Part shown: positions 20,303 to 27,633 of the stretch, piece by piece
Numbering within the stretch: position 1 is the first letter of the stretch
Layout: each line of letters starts with the position of its first letter
Assembly: GCA_013349695.1 (NCBI GenBank)
Contig: DUZD01000003.1
Location: 1 to 32,711 of the forward strand
Source: Rhodospirillaceae bacterium
Lineage (GTDB): Bacteria > Pseudomonadota > Alphaproteobacteria > Rhodospirillales > 2-02-FULL-58-16
Direction: 5' to 3'
DNA: 32,711 bases
Notes under the pieces: generated by a model
Databases searched by the model: none
Told to the model about the DNA's origin: nothing
The model's input: only the letters and a program-made list of their open reading frames with translations
Program-made: the position numbers and the translations under genes

Positions 20303-21306
20303 TGGACCGTTTCCTCGCGGGGCAGGGCTCTCATCTCTTGCGGAACGTGTTTTTCGAACCAAGCGGCGACGGGGGCGAGGAACGGGTGTTCGAGGGACCG
20401 CGCCAACAGCCGCCACACCCTGGGAATATGAACAAGATAGCCGGACTTGCCGTCGCGGACCGATAGGCGGGTGAAAATACCGATCACTTTCGCATGTCTC
20501 TGGGCGCCAAGAATGGCGTAAACGGTCTCGAAGGCTTGCCGGTCCCGGTCGGGGAAAGCGGCATGGTAGCGGTCCAGCATCGTCCTCGCCAGTCTATCGT
20601 CGATGTCCCGGCGGGCGTCCTCCAGGAGAGACATAAGGTCGTAAGCGGCGGCTCCCGCCACCGCGTCCTGAAAATCCAAAAGACCGCAGGCCTTGATACC
20701 GGGCCTATCCGGCAGCCAGATCAGATTGTCGACATGATAATCTCTCAGCACCAGGGTCCGGGGCTGGGCGTGGACGAGGGGGAAAAGGCCGAGCCAGGCG
20801 TCGATGTAGCTTTGCCGGACGGGCTCGGGCGTCACCGTCCCCGTCGCCCGTGGCAGGTACCAATCGGTGAGCCAAGCGGCCTCGCAAAGAAGCGTTTCGT
20901 CGTCGTAGGCGGGGAGGCCGGACGGCACCGCCGCCGGCCGGCCGTGCAGGCCGATCAGCAGGTCGACGGCGAGGGCGTAAAGGGTTTCCTCGTCGCCGCC
21001 GGCGGCGAGCAAGGAGGTATAGGTGTCGTCGCCCAGGTCTTCGAGCAGCAGCAGGCCGGCCGTTTCATCGAAGGCGAGGATAGCGGGCGCGCTCAATCCC
21101 AGTCTTAGCAAATGACGGGCCACGGCGACGAAGGGGCGGACGTTCTCTCGCGGCGGCGGCGCGTCCATCAACACCGCCCGCCGCCGGCCATCGCGCAAAC
21201 GATAATAGCGGCGAAACGAAGCGTCCCCCGCCAAAGTCGAACGTTCCGCCTCGTCCCAGCAGGCGCGCTTGAGGAATGCGTCGATCGACGCGGCGCGATC
21301 AGACAT
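20299..21306 (-). CDS. amgK: MurNAc/GlcNAc anomeric kinase
   Basis: A 335-aa aminoglycoside-phosphotransferase-fold kinase. The AmgK family phosphorylates C1 of MurNAc and GlcNAc and feeds MurU. The catalytic loop is RDYHVDN (188-194) and the metal-binding motif is DFQD (211-214). The ATG at 21306 overlaps the tsaE stop by 8 nt, and the gene's own stop overlaps the murU ATG as ATGA. The kinase-uridylyltransferase pairing is what distinguishes it from choline or aminoglycoside kinases. Confidence 0.88.
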   Translation of the reverse strand: MSDRAASIDAFLKRACWDEAERSTLAGDASFRRYYRLRDGRRRAVLMDAPPPRENVRPFVAVARHLLRLGLSAPAILAFDETAGLLLLEDLGDDTYTSLLAAGGDEETLYALAVDLLIGLHGRPAAVPSGLPAYDDETLLCEAAWLTDWYLPRATGTVTPEPVRQSYIDAWLGLFPLVHAQPRTLVLRDYHVDNLIWLPDRPGIKACGLLDFQDAVAGAAAYDLMSLLEDARRDIDDRLARTMLDRYHAAFPDRDRQAFETVYAILGAQRHAKVIGIFTRLSVRDGKSGYLVHIPRVWRLLARSLEHPFLAPVAAWFEKHVPQEMRALPREETVQ

Positions 21307-21790
21307 CGATGTCCGCTTCCTTCAGCCACCTCGCCCAGTTGCCGCGGCCGGTGAGCGTCGCCCGGCGGCTATTGGCGTCGCCGCCGTGCGCCAGCGACAG
21401 CCAACAATGGTCGCCGGGCAGGAGCCGGCCCAGCCGTTCCGGCCATTCGATCAGCGAAATGCCGCCCGCGAAGGCCTCCTCGATTCCCAGCTCGAAAGCC
21501 TCGTCCGGCCCGGCCAAGCGGAACAGGTCGAAGTGATGGACGGTGACCCAGTCCAGATCATAGGCCTGGACCAAAGTGAACGTCGGGCTGGGGATTTCCT
21601 CGGGGTTTGGCGCCAGCGCGTTGATGAAAGCGCGGGCGAAGACGGTCTTGCCGGCGCCGAGCTCGCCGGCCAGCGCGAAAACGTCGCCGGCCCGCGCCAG
21701 CCTGGCCAAGGCTCCGGCGAGGGCGGCCGTCGCCGCCTCCGAGGCCAGGCCGATGACGACGGAATGGTCCGTTGATTGGGCCTCGGGCAT
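21299..21790 (-). CDS. tsaE: tRNA t6A biosynthesis ATPase TsaE
   Basis: A 163-aa ATPase that works with TsaB and TsaD to form t6A at position 37 of ANN-decoding tRNAs. Walker A is GELGAGKT (42-49), with PSPTFTLVQAY and HHFDLFRL conserved. The ATG at 21790 fits the family N-terminus; an ATG at 21805 and a TTG at 21826 would extend it by 5 or 12 residues. It appears to be the first gene of the minus-strand operon and diverges from the reductase gene, with about 110 bp between them for promoters. Confidence 0.93.
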   Translation of the reverse strand: MPEAQSTDHSVVIGLASEAATAALAGALARLARAGDVFALAGELGAGKTVFARAFINALAPNPEEIPSPTFTLVQAYDLDWVTVHHFDLFRLAGPDEAFELGIEEAFAGGISLIEWPERLGRLLPGDHCWLSLAHGGDANSRRATLTGRGNWARWLKEADIDV

Positions 21791-21903
21791 GTCCCGTCTT
21801 TCCATCGGCTCGCAAACAGGCCACAATGTGGGGGCGTACGACAGTCGTTCGCCAAGCTGCTGAACAGCACGCCAATAATAACCCCGCGGGTCGGCGAGTT
21901 TCC

Positions 21904-22932
21904 ATGGTCAAAACGCCCGAAAGCACCGATGTGGCGATTATCGGCGCCGGCCCCGCCGGTTTGTTCGCCGTTTTCGAATGCGGCATGATGAACATGCGCT
22001 GTCACGTCATCGACGTGCTGGAGGCGGTCGGCGGCCAATGCCAGGCCCTCTATCCGGAGAAGCCCATTTTCGACATTCCCGGCCATCCCGAGATTCTGGC
22101 CGGCGATCTGGTGATGAAGCTGGAACGGCAGGCGGCGCCGTTCGATCCCGTCTATCATCTGGGCCAGCAGGTGGTGAAGCTGGCGCAAGGGGAACGGGGG
22201 CGCTGGTTGCTGGAAACCTCGCGGGGCGTTTCGATCGACGCCCGGGTGGTGTTCGTCGCCGCCGGGGTCGGGGCGTTTGGCCCGAAGCGGCCGCCGCTTC
22301 AAGGCATCGAGCGGTTCGAGGGCAAAAGCATCCACTACCTGGTCAAAAACCGCGAGGATTTCCGGGGAAAAAAAGTAGTCATCGCCGGCGGCGGCGATTC
22401 GGCGGTGGACTGGGCGATATCGCTCTCTGGGCTGGCGGCGAAGGTTTCCGTGGTCCATCGGCGGGCCAAGTTCCGCGCCGCGCCGGCCAGCGCCGAGAAG
22501 CTGCAAAAGCTGGCCGACGGCGGCGCCGTCGATCTGGTGATCCCCTTTCAACTGGCCGCCATCGAGGGCGATGGCGACAGTTTGAAGGCGGTGCTCGCCC
22601 GCGACCTGGACGGAAACGAAAGACGCCTGGAGGCGGACGCGCTGTTGGCCTTTTTCGGCCTGTCGCAGAACCTTGGGCCGATCGTCGATTGGGAGCTCGA
22701 CCTGAACGGCGGCTTGATCGCCGTCGACCCGGCGACCGGCGCCACCAACAAGCCGGGCATTTTCGCGATCGGCGACATCGCCACCTATCCGGGCAAGTTG
22801 AAATTGATCCTGAGCGGCTTCGCCGAGGTGGCGCAAGCGGCGCGGGCCGCCCATCCCCTGGTCCATCCGGGCGAGGAGCTACATTTCGAGTACTCTACCA
22901 TCCAGGGCGTGCCGGGCAAGACACGAGGTTAA
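21904..22932 (+). CDS. TrxR-like ferredoxin/flavodoxin-NADP+ reductase
   Basis: A 342-aa flavoprotein. The FAD-binding motif is IIGAGPAG (12-19) and the NADP-binding motif is GGGDSAVDW (162-170). The C-terminal FAD contact is in GDIATYPGK. There is no CxxC pair, so it belongs to the thioredoxin-reductase-like FNR group (like Bacillus YumC) and not to true thioredoxin reductases. It moves electrons between NADPH and ferredoxin or flavodoxin in the cytoplasm. The ATG at 21904 is the last one before the FAD motif; an upstream ATG would run into the tsaE region. Confidence 0.9.
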   Translation: MVKTPESTDVAIIGAGPAGLFAVFECGMMNMRCHVIDVLEAVGGQCQALYPEKPIFDIPGHPEILAGDLVMKLERQAAPFDPVYHLGQQVVKLAQGERGRWLLETSRGVSIDARVVFVAAGVGAFGPKRPPLQGIERFEGKSIHYLVKNREDFRGKKVVIAGGGDSAVDWAISLSGLAAKVSVVHRRAKFRAAPASAEKLQKLADGGAVDLVIPFQLAAIEGDGDSLKAVLARDLDGNERRLEADALLAFFGLSQNLGPIVDWELDLNGGLIAVDPATGATNKPGIFAIGDIATYPGKLKLILSGFAEVAQAARAAHPLVHPGEELHFEYSTIQGVPGKTRG

Positions 22933-23054
22933 TTCGGTGACAGCATACTAATTTCCTGTTTCCTCCGTCCCCATTTCGCCAAGCGGTGCCGATCGCTGTC
23001 CCCCGACTGCACGCTATTCTATTGGTCGTCATTTGCCGCCTCCCTTAATTTCTT

Positions 23055-24221
23055 TTAGGGCACGTAACAAAACAATTGAATCGTATTGCCTCGGTCTGTC
23101 GGTGAGGGGTTCCGCATCCTTCGGGTATGCACTATATTTGGTATATGCAGGACACGGAAGGCATCAGGTATCGTTACGAGGCGCTTTATCCGCACCTTGA
23201 CGAGAAGGCACGGCGGCTCTTTGCCGCCGCGGAGGCGCGGACGGTGGGATGGGGCGAGATCAAGCTGGTATGCGAGATCACAGGGATTGCCCGCTCGACG
23301 ATCGGGCGCGGTCTTGATGAACTTGACGGCAAGACGGAGTCGCTCGGGGAAGGGCGGGTTCGGCGTCGCGGCGGTGGCCGCAAGCTGGAGACGGAGAAGC
23401 AACCGAGTTTGCTGGGAGCCCTTGAGAGCCTTGTCGCGCCAGCCACGCGCGGCGATCCGGAAAGGCCGTTGCCTTGGGTTTCAAAAAGCTATCGGCACCT
23501 TGCGAACGGCTTGAGGGAGCTTGGTTTTTCGGTCAGCCACCAACTGGTGGGGCGGCTCCTTGATCGGCTAGGCTACACTCTTCAGGCGAACGTGAAGAGG
23601 CGAGAAGGAACCCATCATCCCGACCGGGACGGCCAATTCGAGCACATCAACGGCCGGGTAACGGATTTCCTGGCCGCCGGGCAGCCGGTGATCTCGGTGG
23701 ACACGAAGAAGAAGGAACTGGTGGGCGACTTCAAGAACGGCGGGCGCGAGTGGCGACCGCAAGGCAAGCCCGAAGAGGTCAACGTGCATGACTTCGCCGA
23801 CAAGAAGCTTGGCAAGGTGGCGCCCTACGGCGGCTCCAACGGAGCCCGGGTCCGGCTATGGAAGGTCGAACTGCAAAAGCTCGCCTCCGAATTGGGGCTT
23901 GAGATCATGGTTTGCTATCTGCCGCCCGGCACCAGCAAATGGAACCGCATCGAACACCGCCTGTTTTCGTTCATCAGCCAAAACTGGCGTGGCAAGCCGT
24001 TGCGGACGCTCGCCACCATTGTCAACCTGATCGGCGCGACCACGACAAACACGGGACTCAAGGTCTATTGCGATGTGGACCATAACGCCTATCCCAAAGG
24101 TGTCGCCGTCAGCGATGATGAAATGACTGCCCTCAACATCCGACGCGCCGAATTCCATGGCCAATGGAACTACTCCTTCCTGCCCGCATAAACGAAGCAG
24201 TTTTTTTGTTACGTGCCCTAA
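23055..24221 (+). mobile_element. ISAzo13-type insertion sequence
   Basis: Terminal inverted repeats of 18 bp, perfect: TTAGGGCACGTAACAAAA (23055-23072) and its reverse complement at 24204-24221. Part of the outer TTA may be target sequence; TA flanks both ends and could be a TA duplication. One transposase gene fills the interior. The insertion lies between the reductase and enoyl-CoA hydratase genes. The 122 bp to its left contain GGTGACAGCATACTAATTTC, which looks like debris of another repeat. The right flank carries GATGCG-A-CGCATC and no gene. Confidence 0.9.
23127..24191 (+). pseudogene. ISAzo13-family transposase with internal deletion
   Basis: A 354-aa open frame. The family members I know are roughly 400 aa. 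The N-terminal helix-turn-helix region (EKARRLFAAAEAR to RVRRRGGGRK) and the first catalytic Asp192 (VISVDTKKKELVG) are present, as is the Glu276 motif (GTSKWNRIEHRLFSFI). Between them KVAPYG (to residue 235) joins directly to GSNG (from 236). The family normally has about 50 more residues here, ending in the ADGGGSNG motif that holds the second catalytic Asp. The frame stays open, but the protein should be catalytically dead. The start may be the ATG at 23127 or at 23145. Confidence 0.85.
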
Positions 24222-24363
24222 GGCGATGCGACGCATCATGCCCCCTTACGTATTCCAGCGAGATTAGAGTCGGATTCTCCCACCAAAATCCGGTCGGATC
24301 AACTGCTCCTTGCCCCGAGGCACGAAAGGGTTCATCGGCCTGGACGTTCGGTTCCGGTTTGGC

Positions 24364-25137
24364 CTATTTGTCGGTGAATTTGGGCTGGCGCTTTTCGGCA
24401 AAGGCGGCCATGCCTTCCTTCTGGTCATCGGTGGCGAAGGTGGCGTGAAACAGGCGCCTTTCGTAACGGATACCTTCGGCAAGAGGGGTTTCCTGGGACC
24501 GCAATACCGCTTCTTTTGCCATCATGACGGTTGGCCTGGACATCTCGGCGATGGCATCGGCCGTCTTCACCGCCTCGTCCACCAGATTGCCGGCGACGAC
24601 GCGGCTGACCAAACCGGAGCTCTCGGCTTCCACGGCCTCCATGATACGGCCGGTGAGAATCATCTCCATCGCCTTCGACTTGCCGACCAAACGGGTCAGA
24701 CGCTGGGTTCCCCCCGCCCCGGGGATCGTGCCGATGGTGATTTCCGGCTGGCTGAACTTGGCGTTGTCGGCGGCGAGAATGAAATCGCACATCATGGCGA
24801 TTTCACAACCGCCGCCCAAGGCGTAGCCGGCGACGGCGGCGATCACCGGCTTGCGGCACGTGGCGATGCGTTCCCAGTCCTTGCTAATGAAATCCTCGCT
24901 GTAGGCCTCGATAAAGGACTTGTCCCTGATCTCCTTGATGTCGGCGCCGGCGGCGAAAACCTTATCCGAACCGGTAATGACGATGGCGCCGATTTCGTCG
25001 TCGTCCTCGAATTCGTCGAGGGCCAGCTTAAGTTCCCCGATCAAGGCGACGTTAAGCGCGTTCATCGCTTTCGGGCGGTTGAGCGTGATCAGGCCGACGC
25101 GGCCTCTTTTCTCGACAATGATGTTCTCGTGTGCCAA
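24364..25137 (-). CDS. Enoyl-CoA hydratase (crotonase family)
   Basis: A 257-aa protein that hydrates short-chain trans-2-enoyl-CoA in beta-oxidation or a related CoA pathway. Oxyanion-hole segments are FAAGADIKE and [11 protein letters not shown]. The two catalytic glutamates are Glu112 and Glu132 ([19 protein letters not shown]), which favours a true hydratase over other crotonases. The start codon is TTG at 25137, chosen because AAGGAGGGG lies 5 nt upstream and no ATG or GTG fits. It is the last gene of a minus-strand set after mutM and a small exported protein. Confidence 0.94.
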   Translation of the reverse strand: MAHENIIVEKRGRVGLITLNRPKAMNALNVALIGELKLALDEFEDDDEIGAIVITGSDKVFAAGADIKEIRDKSFIEAYSEDFISKDWERIATCRKPVIAAVAGYALGGGCEIAMMCDFILAADNAKFSQPEITIGTIPGAGGTQRLTRLVGKSKAMEMILTGRIMEAVEAESSGLVSRVVAGNLVDEAVKTADAIAEMSRPTVMMAKEAVLRSQETPLAEGIRYERRLFHATFATDDQKEGMAAFAEKRQPKFTDK

Positions 25138-25225
25138 CTGACCCCTCCTTCAAGACCAAGACGCTAGCGCAAATCCCGAGCGGATGGACTCATCCGCGAC
25201 GACGCATTTGCGTTTAAAACAAATA

Positions 25226-25271
25226 GATAGAGCATTTCAGGTGAACGCATGTGAACCGGAAATGCTCTATC
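25226..25271. repeat. Inverted repeat overlapping a stop codon
   Basis: GATAGAGCATTTC (25226-25238) pairs perfectly with 25259-25271 (13 bp). The spacer contains a direct repeat, GTGAAC-GCAT-GTGAAC. The stop codon of the exported-protein gene (25267-25269) lies in the right arm, so on the minus strand the hairpin begins at the end of that gene. The AGAGCATTTC core is similar to dispersed alphaproteobacterial palindromes. It may act as an mRNA 3' stabiliser or weak terminator. Confidence 0.7.
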
Positions 25272-25674
25272 GGGCGGCGGCGGCGTTTGCCGGCGACAGC
25301 GCGAACCGCACCGTCAGGGCCGGTTTCGCGGCGGCGGTGGAAAATTCCAGTTTCAGGATCTCGTTTTCCCGCTGAAAGGTGGTTTCGCCGCGTCGCCGCC
25401 AGCCCAGTTGCGGCAGGGTCGAGGCGTAGAATTCCAGAACTTGCCGCCGCGTCACGGCGCCGGAAGCGTAGGATTCGACAATCCGGCCCGCCACCGTGTC
25501 GAAGACCATGCTTTCCTCTTCAGCCTCGCGCAAGCCGTCCATCAGCGGCAGGTCCTCGATGCCGCTGACGAAGGCGACGCCATCGCGGTCGGCCGCCGCC
25601 AGTCCCCAACAGCCCATCTGGACAGTGAAGAGGACGGCGGCCAGAAACGTAAACCGACGCAACGAACGGGACAT
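25267..25674 (-). CDS. Small exported protein of unknown function
   Basis: A 135-aa protein with an N-terminal signal peptide (MSRSLRR, a hydrophobic core, cleavage probably after GLAAA near residue 28). The mature part has an acidic helical stretch (GLREAEEESMVFDT), then YASTLPQLGWRRRGE, a pattern seen in several small secreted families. No catalytic motif is visible. It starts 15 nt after the mutM stop, so the two are probably cotranscribed. I do not recognise a named family. Confidence 0.75.
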   Translation of the reverse strand: MSRSLRRFTFLAAVLFTVQMGCWGLAAADRDGVAFVSGIEDLPLMDGLREAEEESMVFDTVAGRIVESYASGAVTRRQVLEFYASTLPQLGWRRRGETTFQRENEILKLEFSTAAAKPALTVRFALSPANAAAAR

Positions 25675-25689
25675 AAGATTGCTATTTAA

Positions 25690-26532
25690 TCACCGCTGGC
25701 GAGATGAACAATAAAAAGTTGCCCGTCCCGCCTGAACGATCCGCCTGACGCCGGCCGTTTTTGCGATCTCGCAATCGCATCCGGGGCAGGCCAGGCCTTG
25801 GCGTCCATAGACGGCGAAACGGTGTTGGAAATAGCCGAACCCGCCGTCGGGCAAGCGGTGATCGCGAAGGCTCGAGCCGCCGGCCTCGATGGCTTCCGCC
25901 AGCACCTCGCGGATGGCGGCGGCGAGGCGCCGGGCCCGCCGGCCCTTGACCGACGCCGCCTTTCTCTTCGGCGATATGCCGGCTCTATGGAGGCTTTCCG
26001 AGGCATAGATATTTCCCATCCCGGCGACCACGGCCTGATCCATGATCGCCGTCTTGATGGGGGCTTTCCGCCCATTGAGGCGCGATTCCAACCAAGCCGC
26101 GCCGAAATCGGCGCTCAATGGCTCCGGGCCGAGGCCGGAGAGCAAGGGATGCAAGGCGAGCTCCGGTTCGGGAACCAAATCCATGAAACCGAAGCGCCGG
26201 GGATCCGAGAAGCGGATGGTGGCGGCGGCGTCGGTCTCGAAGGTCACGTGATCGTGAACGTCCGCCGCCGCCGGTGGTTTCTCGAAGACCTTGAAGTGGC
26301 CCGACATGCCGAGATGCATGATCAACACCCAGCCGTCGTCCAGGGTGGCGAGAATGAACTTGCCCCGCCGCCCCAGGGCGAGGACGCGGCGCCCGGTCAA
26401 ACGCCGGACGAAGCCGGCCGGCAGGGGAAACCTGAGATCGGCGCGCCGTTGAAGGACGCGGCGCAACAACTTGCCCTCGAGGACGGGGACAAGGCCCAGT
26501 CGGACGGTTTCGACTTCGGGCAGCTCGGGCAT
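25690..26532 (-). CDS. mutM: Formamidopyrimidine-DNA glycosylase, altered zinc finger
   Basis: A 280-aa base-excision repair enzyme that removes 8-oxoguanine and FaPy lesions and nicks the DNA. The N-terminus MPELPEVET gives the catalytic Pro (after Met removal) and Glu. The conserved lysine is in GRRGKFIL, and MGNIYASE is the helix-two-turn-helix. The start is the ATG at 26532; the in-frame ATG at 26550 would mask the catalytic proline. The zinc finger reads CPGC, then FYCSSRQR at the end, where the family has C-x2-C-Q. The fourth zinc ligand is therefore Arg (codon CGC, one transition from TGC). A spare Cys in CPGCDC might partly compensate. Confidence 0.93.
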   Translation of the reverse strand: MPELPEVETVRLGLVPVLEGKLLRRVLQRRADLRFPLPAGFVRRLTGRRVLALGRRGKFILATLDDGWVLIMHLGMSGHFKVFEKPPAAADVHDHVTFETDAAATIRFSDPRRFGFMDLVPEPELALHPLLSGLGPEPLSADFGAAWLESRLNGRKAPIKTAIMDQAVVAGMGNIYASESLHRAGISPKRKAASVKGRRARRLAAAIREVLAEAIEAGGSSLRDHRLPDGGFGYFQHRFAVYGRQGLACPGCDCEIAKTAGVRRIVQAGRATFYCSSRQR

Positions 26533-26579
26533 CGGTTCAAGGTAGCGCATGGGACCGGCTTAGGCTATGGTTCGCCGCC

Positions 26580-27365
26580 ATGTCCCGACCCCGTAAGATC
26601 AAGTCTCCGCCCCAGCGCCGGCAACATGCGGGCGCGACCACCCATTTCGGATTCAAGAGCGTCGCCGAGGACGAAAAGGCGTCGCTGGTGGGCGCCGTTT
26701 TCGACAGCGTCGCGCCGCGCTACGACCTGATGAACGACCTGATGAGCTTGGGCATCCACCGTCTGTGGAAGGCGGCCCTGATGGACCGGCTGCATCCGCG
26801 TCCGCGAATGCGGCTCCTTGACGTCGGCGGCGGCACCGGCGATATCGCCATTCGCTTTCGGAAGCGCGGCGGCGGCCATGTCACCGTCTTGGACGTCAAC
26901 AAGGAGATGCTCGCCGTCGGCCGCGGCCGCGCCATCGACCGGGGGCTGTTGGATGGCATCTCCTGGGTTTCGGGCGACGCCGAGCGCCTGCCCGTGGAAG
27001 ACGGCTGCGTGGACGCCTACACGACGGCGTTTTGCATCCGCAACGTCACCCGCGTGGAACGGGTCTTGCGGGAGGCGAGGCGGGTGCTCGGGCCCGGCGG
27101 GCGGTTCCTTTGCCTGGAATTCAGCCGGGTGGCGCTGCCGCTCCTGGGCCGGCTTTACGACGCCTATTCCTTCCGCATGCTGCCGGCCCTGGGACAGGCG
27201 GTGGCGGGCGACCGCGAGGCCTACGTCTATTTGGCGGAAAGCATTCGCCGTTTCCCGCCGCAGGAGGCCTTCGCCGCGATGATCGCCGAGGCCGGCCTGG
27301 ATCGGGTCGAGGTGTGCAACCTTTCCGGCGGCATCGCCGCCATCCATTCGGCCTGGCGAATCTGA
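26580..27365 (+). CDS. ubiE: Demethylubiquinone/demethylmenaquinone C-methyltransferase
   Basis: A 261-aa SAM-dependent methyltransferase for quinone biosynthesis at the inner membrane. Motif I is LLDVGGGTGD (79-88). The family signatures VFDSVAPRYDLMNDLMSLG and LEFSRV are present, as is the C-terminal LSGGIAAIHSAWRI. It has a basic N-terminal extension of about 20 residues. It diverges from mutM with 47 bp between start codons, so the two promoters must overlap. ubiB, commonly the next gene in alphaproteobacteria, is not present here. Confidence 0.96.
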   Translation: MSRPRKIKSPPQRRQHAGATTHFGFKSVAEDEKASLVGAVFDSVAPRYDLMNDLMSLGIHRLWKAALMDRLHPRPRMRLLDVGGGTGDIAIRFRKRGGGHVTVLDVNKEMLAVGRGRAIDRGLLDGISWVSGDAERLPVEDGCVDAYTTAFCIRNVTRVERVLREARRVLGPGGRFLCLEFSRVALPLLGRLYDAYSFRMLPALGQAVAGDREAYVYLAESIRRFPPQEAFAAMIAEAGLDRVEVCNLSGGIAAIHSAWRI

Positions 27366-27366
27366 G

Positions 27367-27381
27367 CGGGCTGGCAGCCCG
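27367..27381 (+). terminator. Short GC hairpin after ubiE
   Basis: CGGGCT (27367-27372) and AGCCCG (27376-27381) pair around GGC, directly after the ubiE stop. There is no T-run beyond TT, so it is at best a weak terminator. Confidence 0.3.
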
Positions 27382-27420
27382 TTGACGAAGTCGTCCTCCA
27401 CTGATTCAATGATCGAGTAA

Positions 27421-27596
27421 CTAAGGGCTCGTCACAAAATAACCGTGTCACTTCACTTCCGTCGTCATGCCCGGCCTTGAGCCGGGTATCCACGCGGTCG
27501 ATGCCGAGCGCGGGACCCGTGGATGGCCGAATCAAGTCCGGCCATGACGACGGAAGGGAGGATGGTGATTCATTTATTCTGTTACGGTCACTTAAG
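27421..27596. repeat. Cloverleaf-like palindromic repeat element
   Basis: The core is 27456-27556: CTTCCGTCGTCATG pairs perfectly with 27543-27556. Inside are CCCGGC-CTTGA-GCCGGG (27470-27486), ATCCACG/CGTGGAT (27488-27494, 27518-27524) and GGCCG/CGGCC (27525-27529, 27539-27543), so three arms sit on one stem. The outer flanks are imperfect inverted repeats: GTCACAAAATAA on the left is close to the reverse complement of the right flank near 27577-27596. It resembles a repeat type I know from alphaproteobacterial intergenic DNA and has the same three-arm plan as 7919-8000. Confidence 0.75.
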
Positions 27597-27597
27597 G

Positions 27598-27633
27598 TCG
27601 GCGGCCAACTGATCAACGGTCTGGGTCGCCGTC
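27598..27633. repeat. Direct repeat copy A, at the 3' end of the TIR-CHAT gene
   Basis: These 36 bases match 32140-32175 at 31 positions, in the same orientation. It covers the last codons and stop of the TIR-CHAT gene. The other copy lies just upstream of that gene, so the pair brackets it. Confidence 0.6.
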
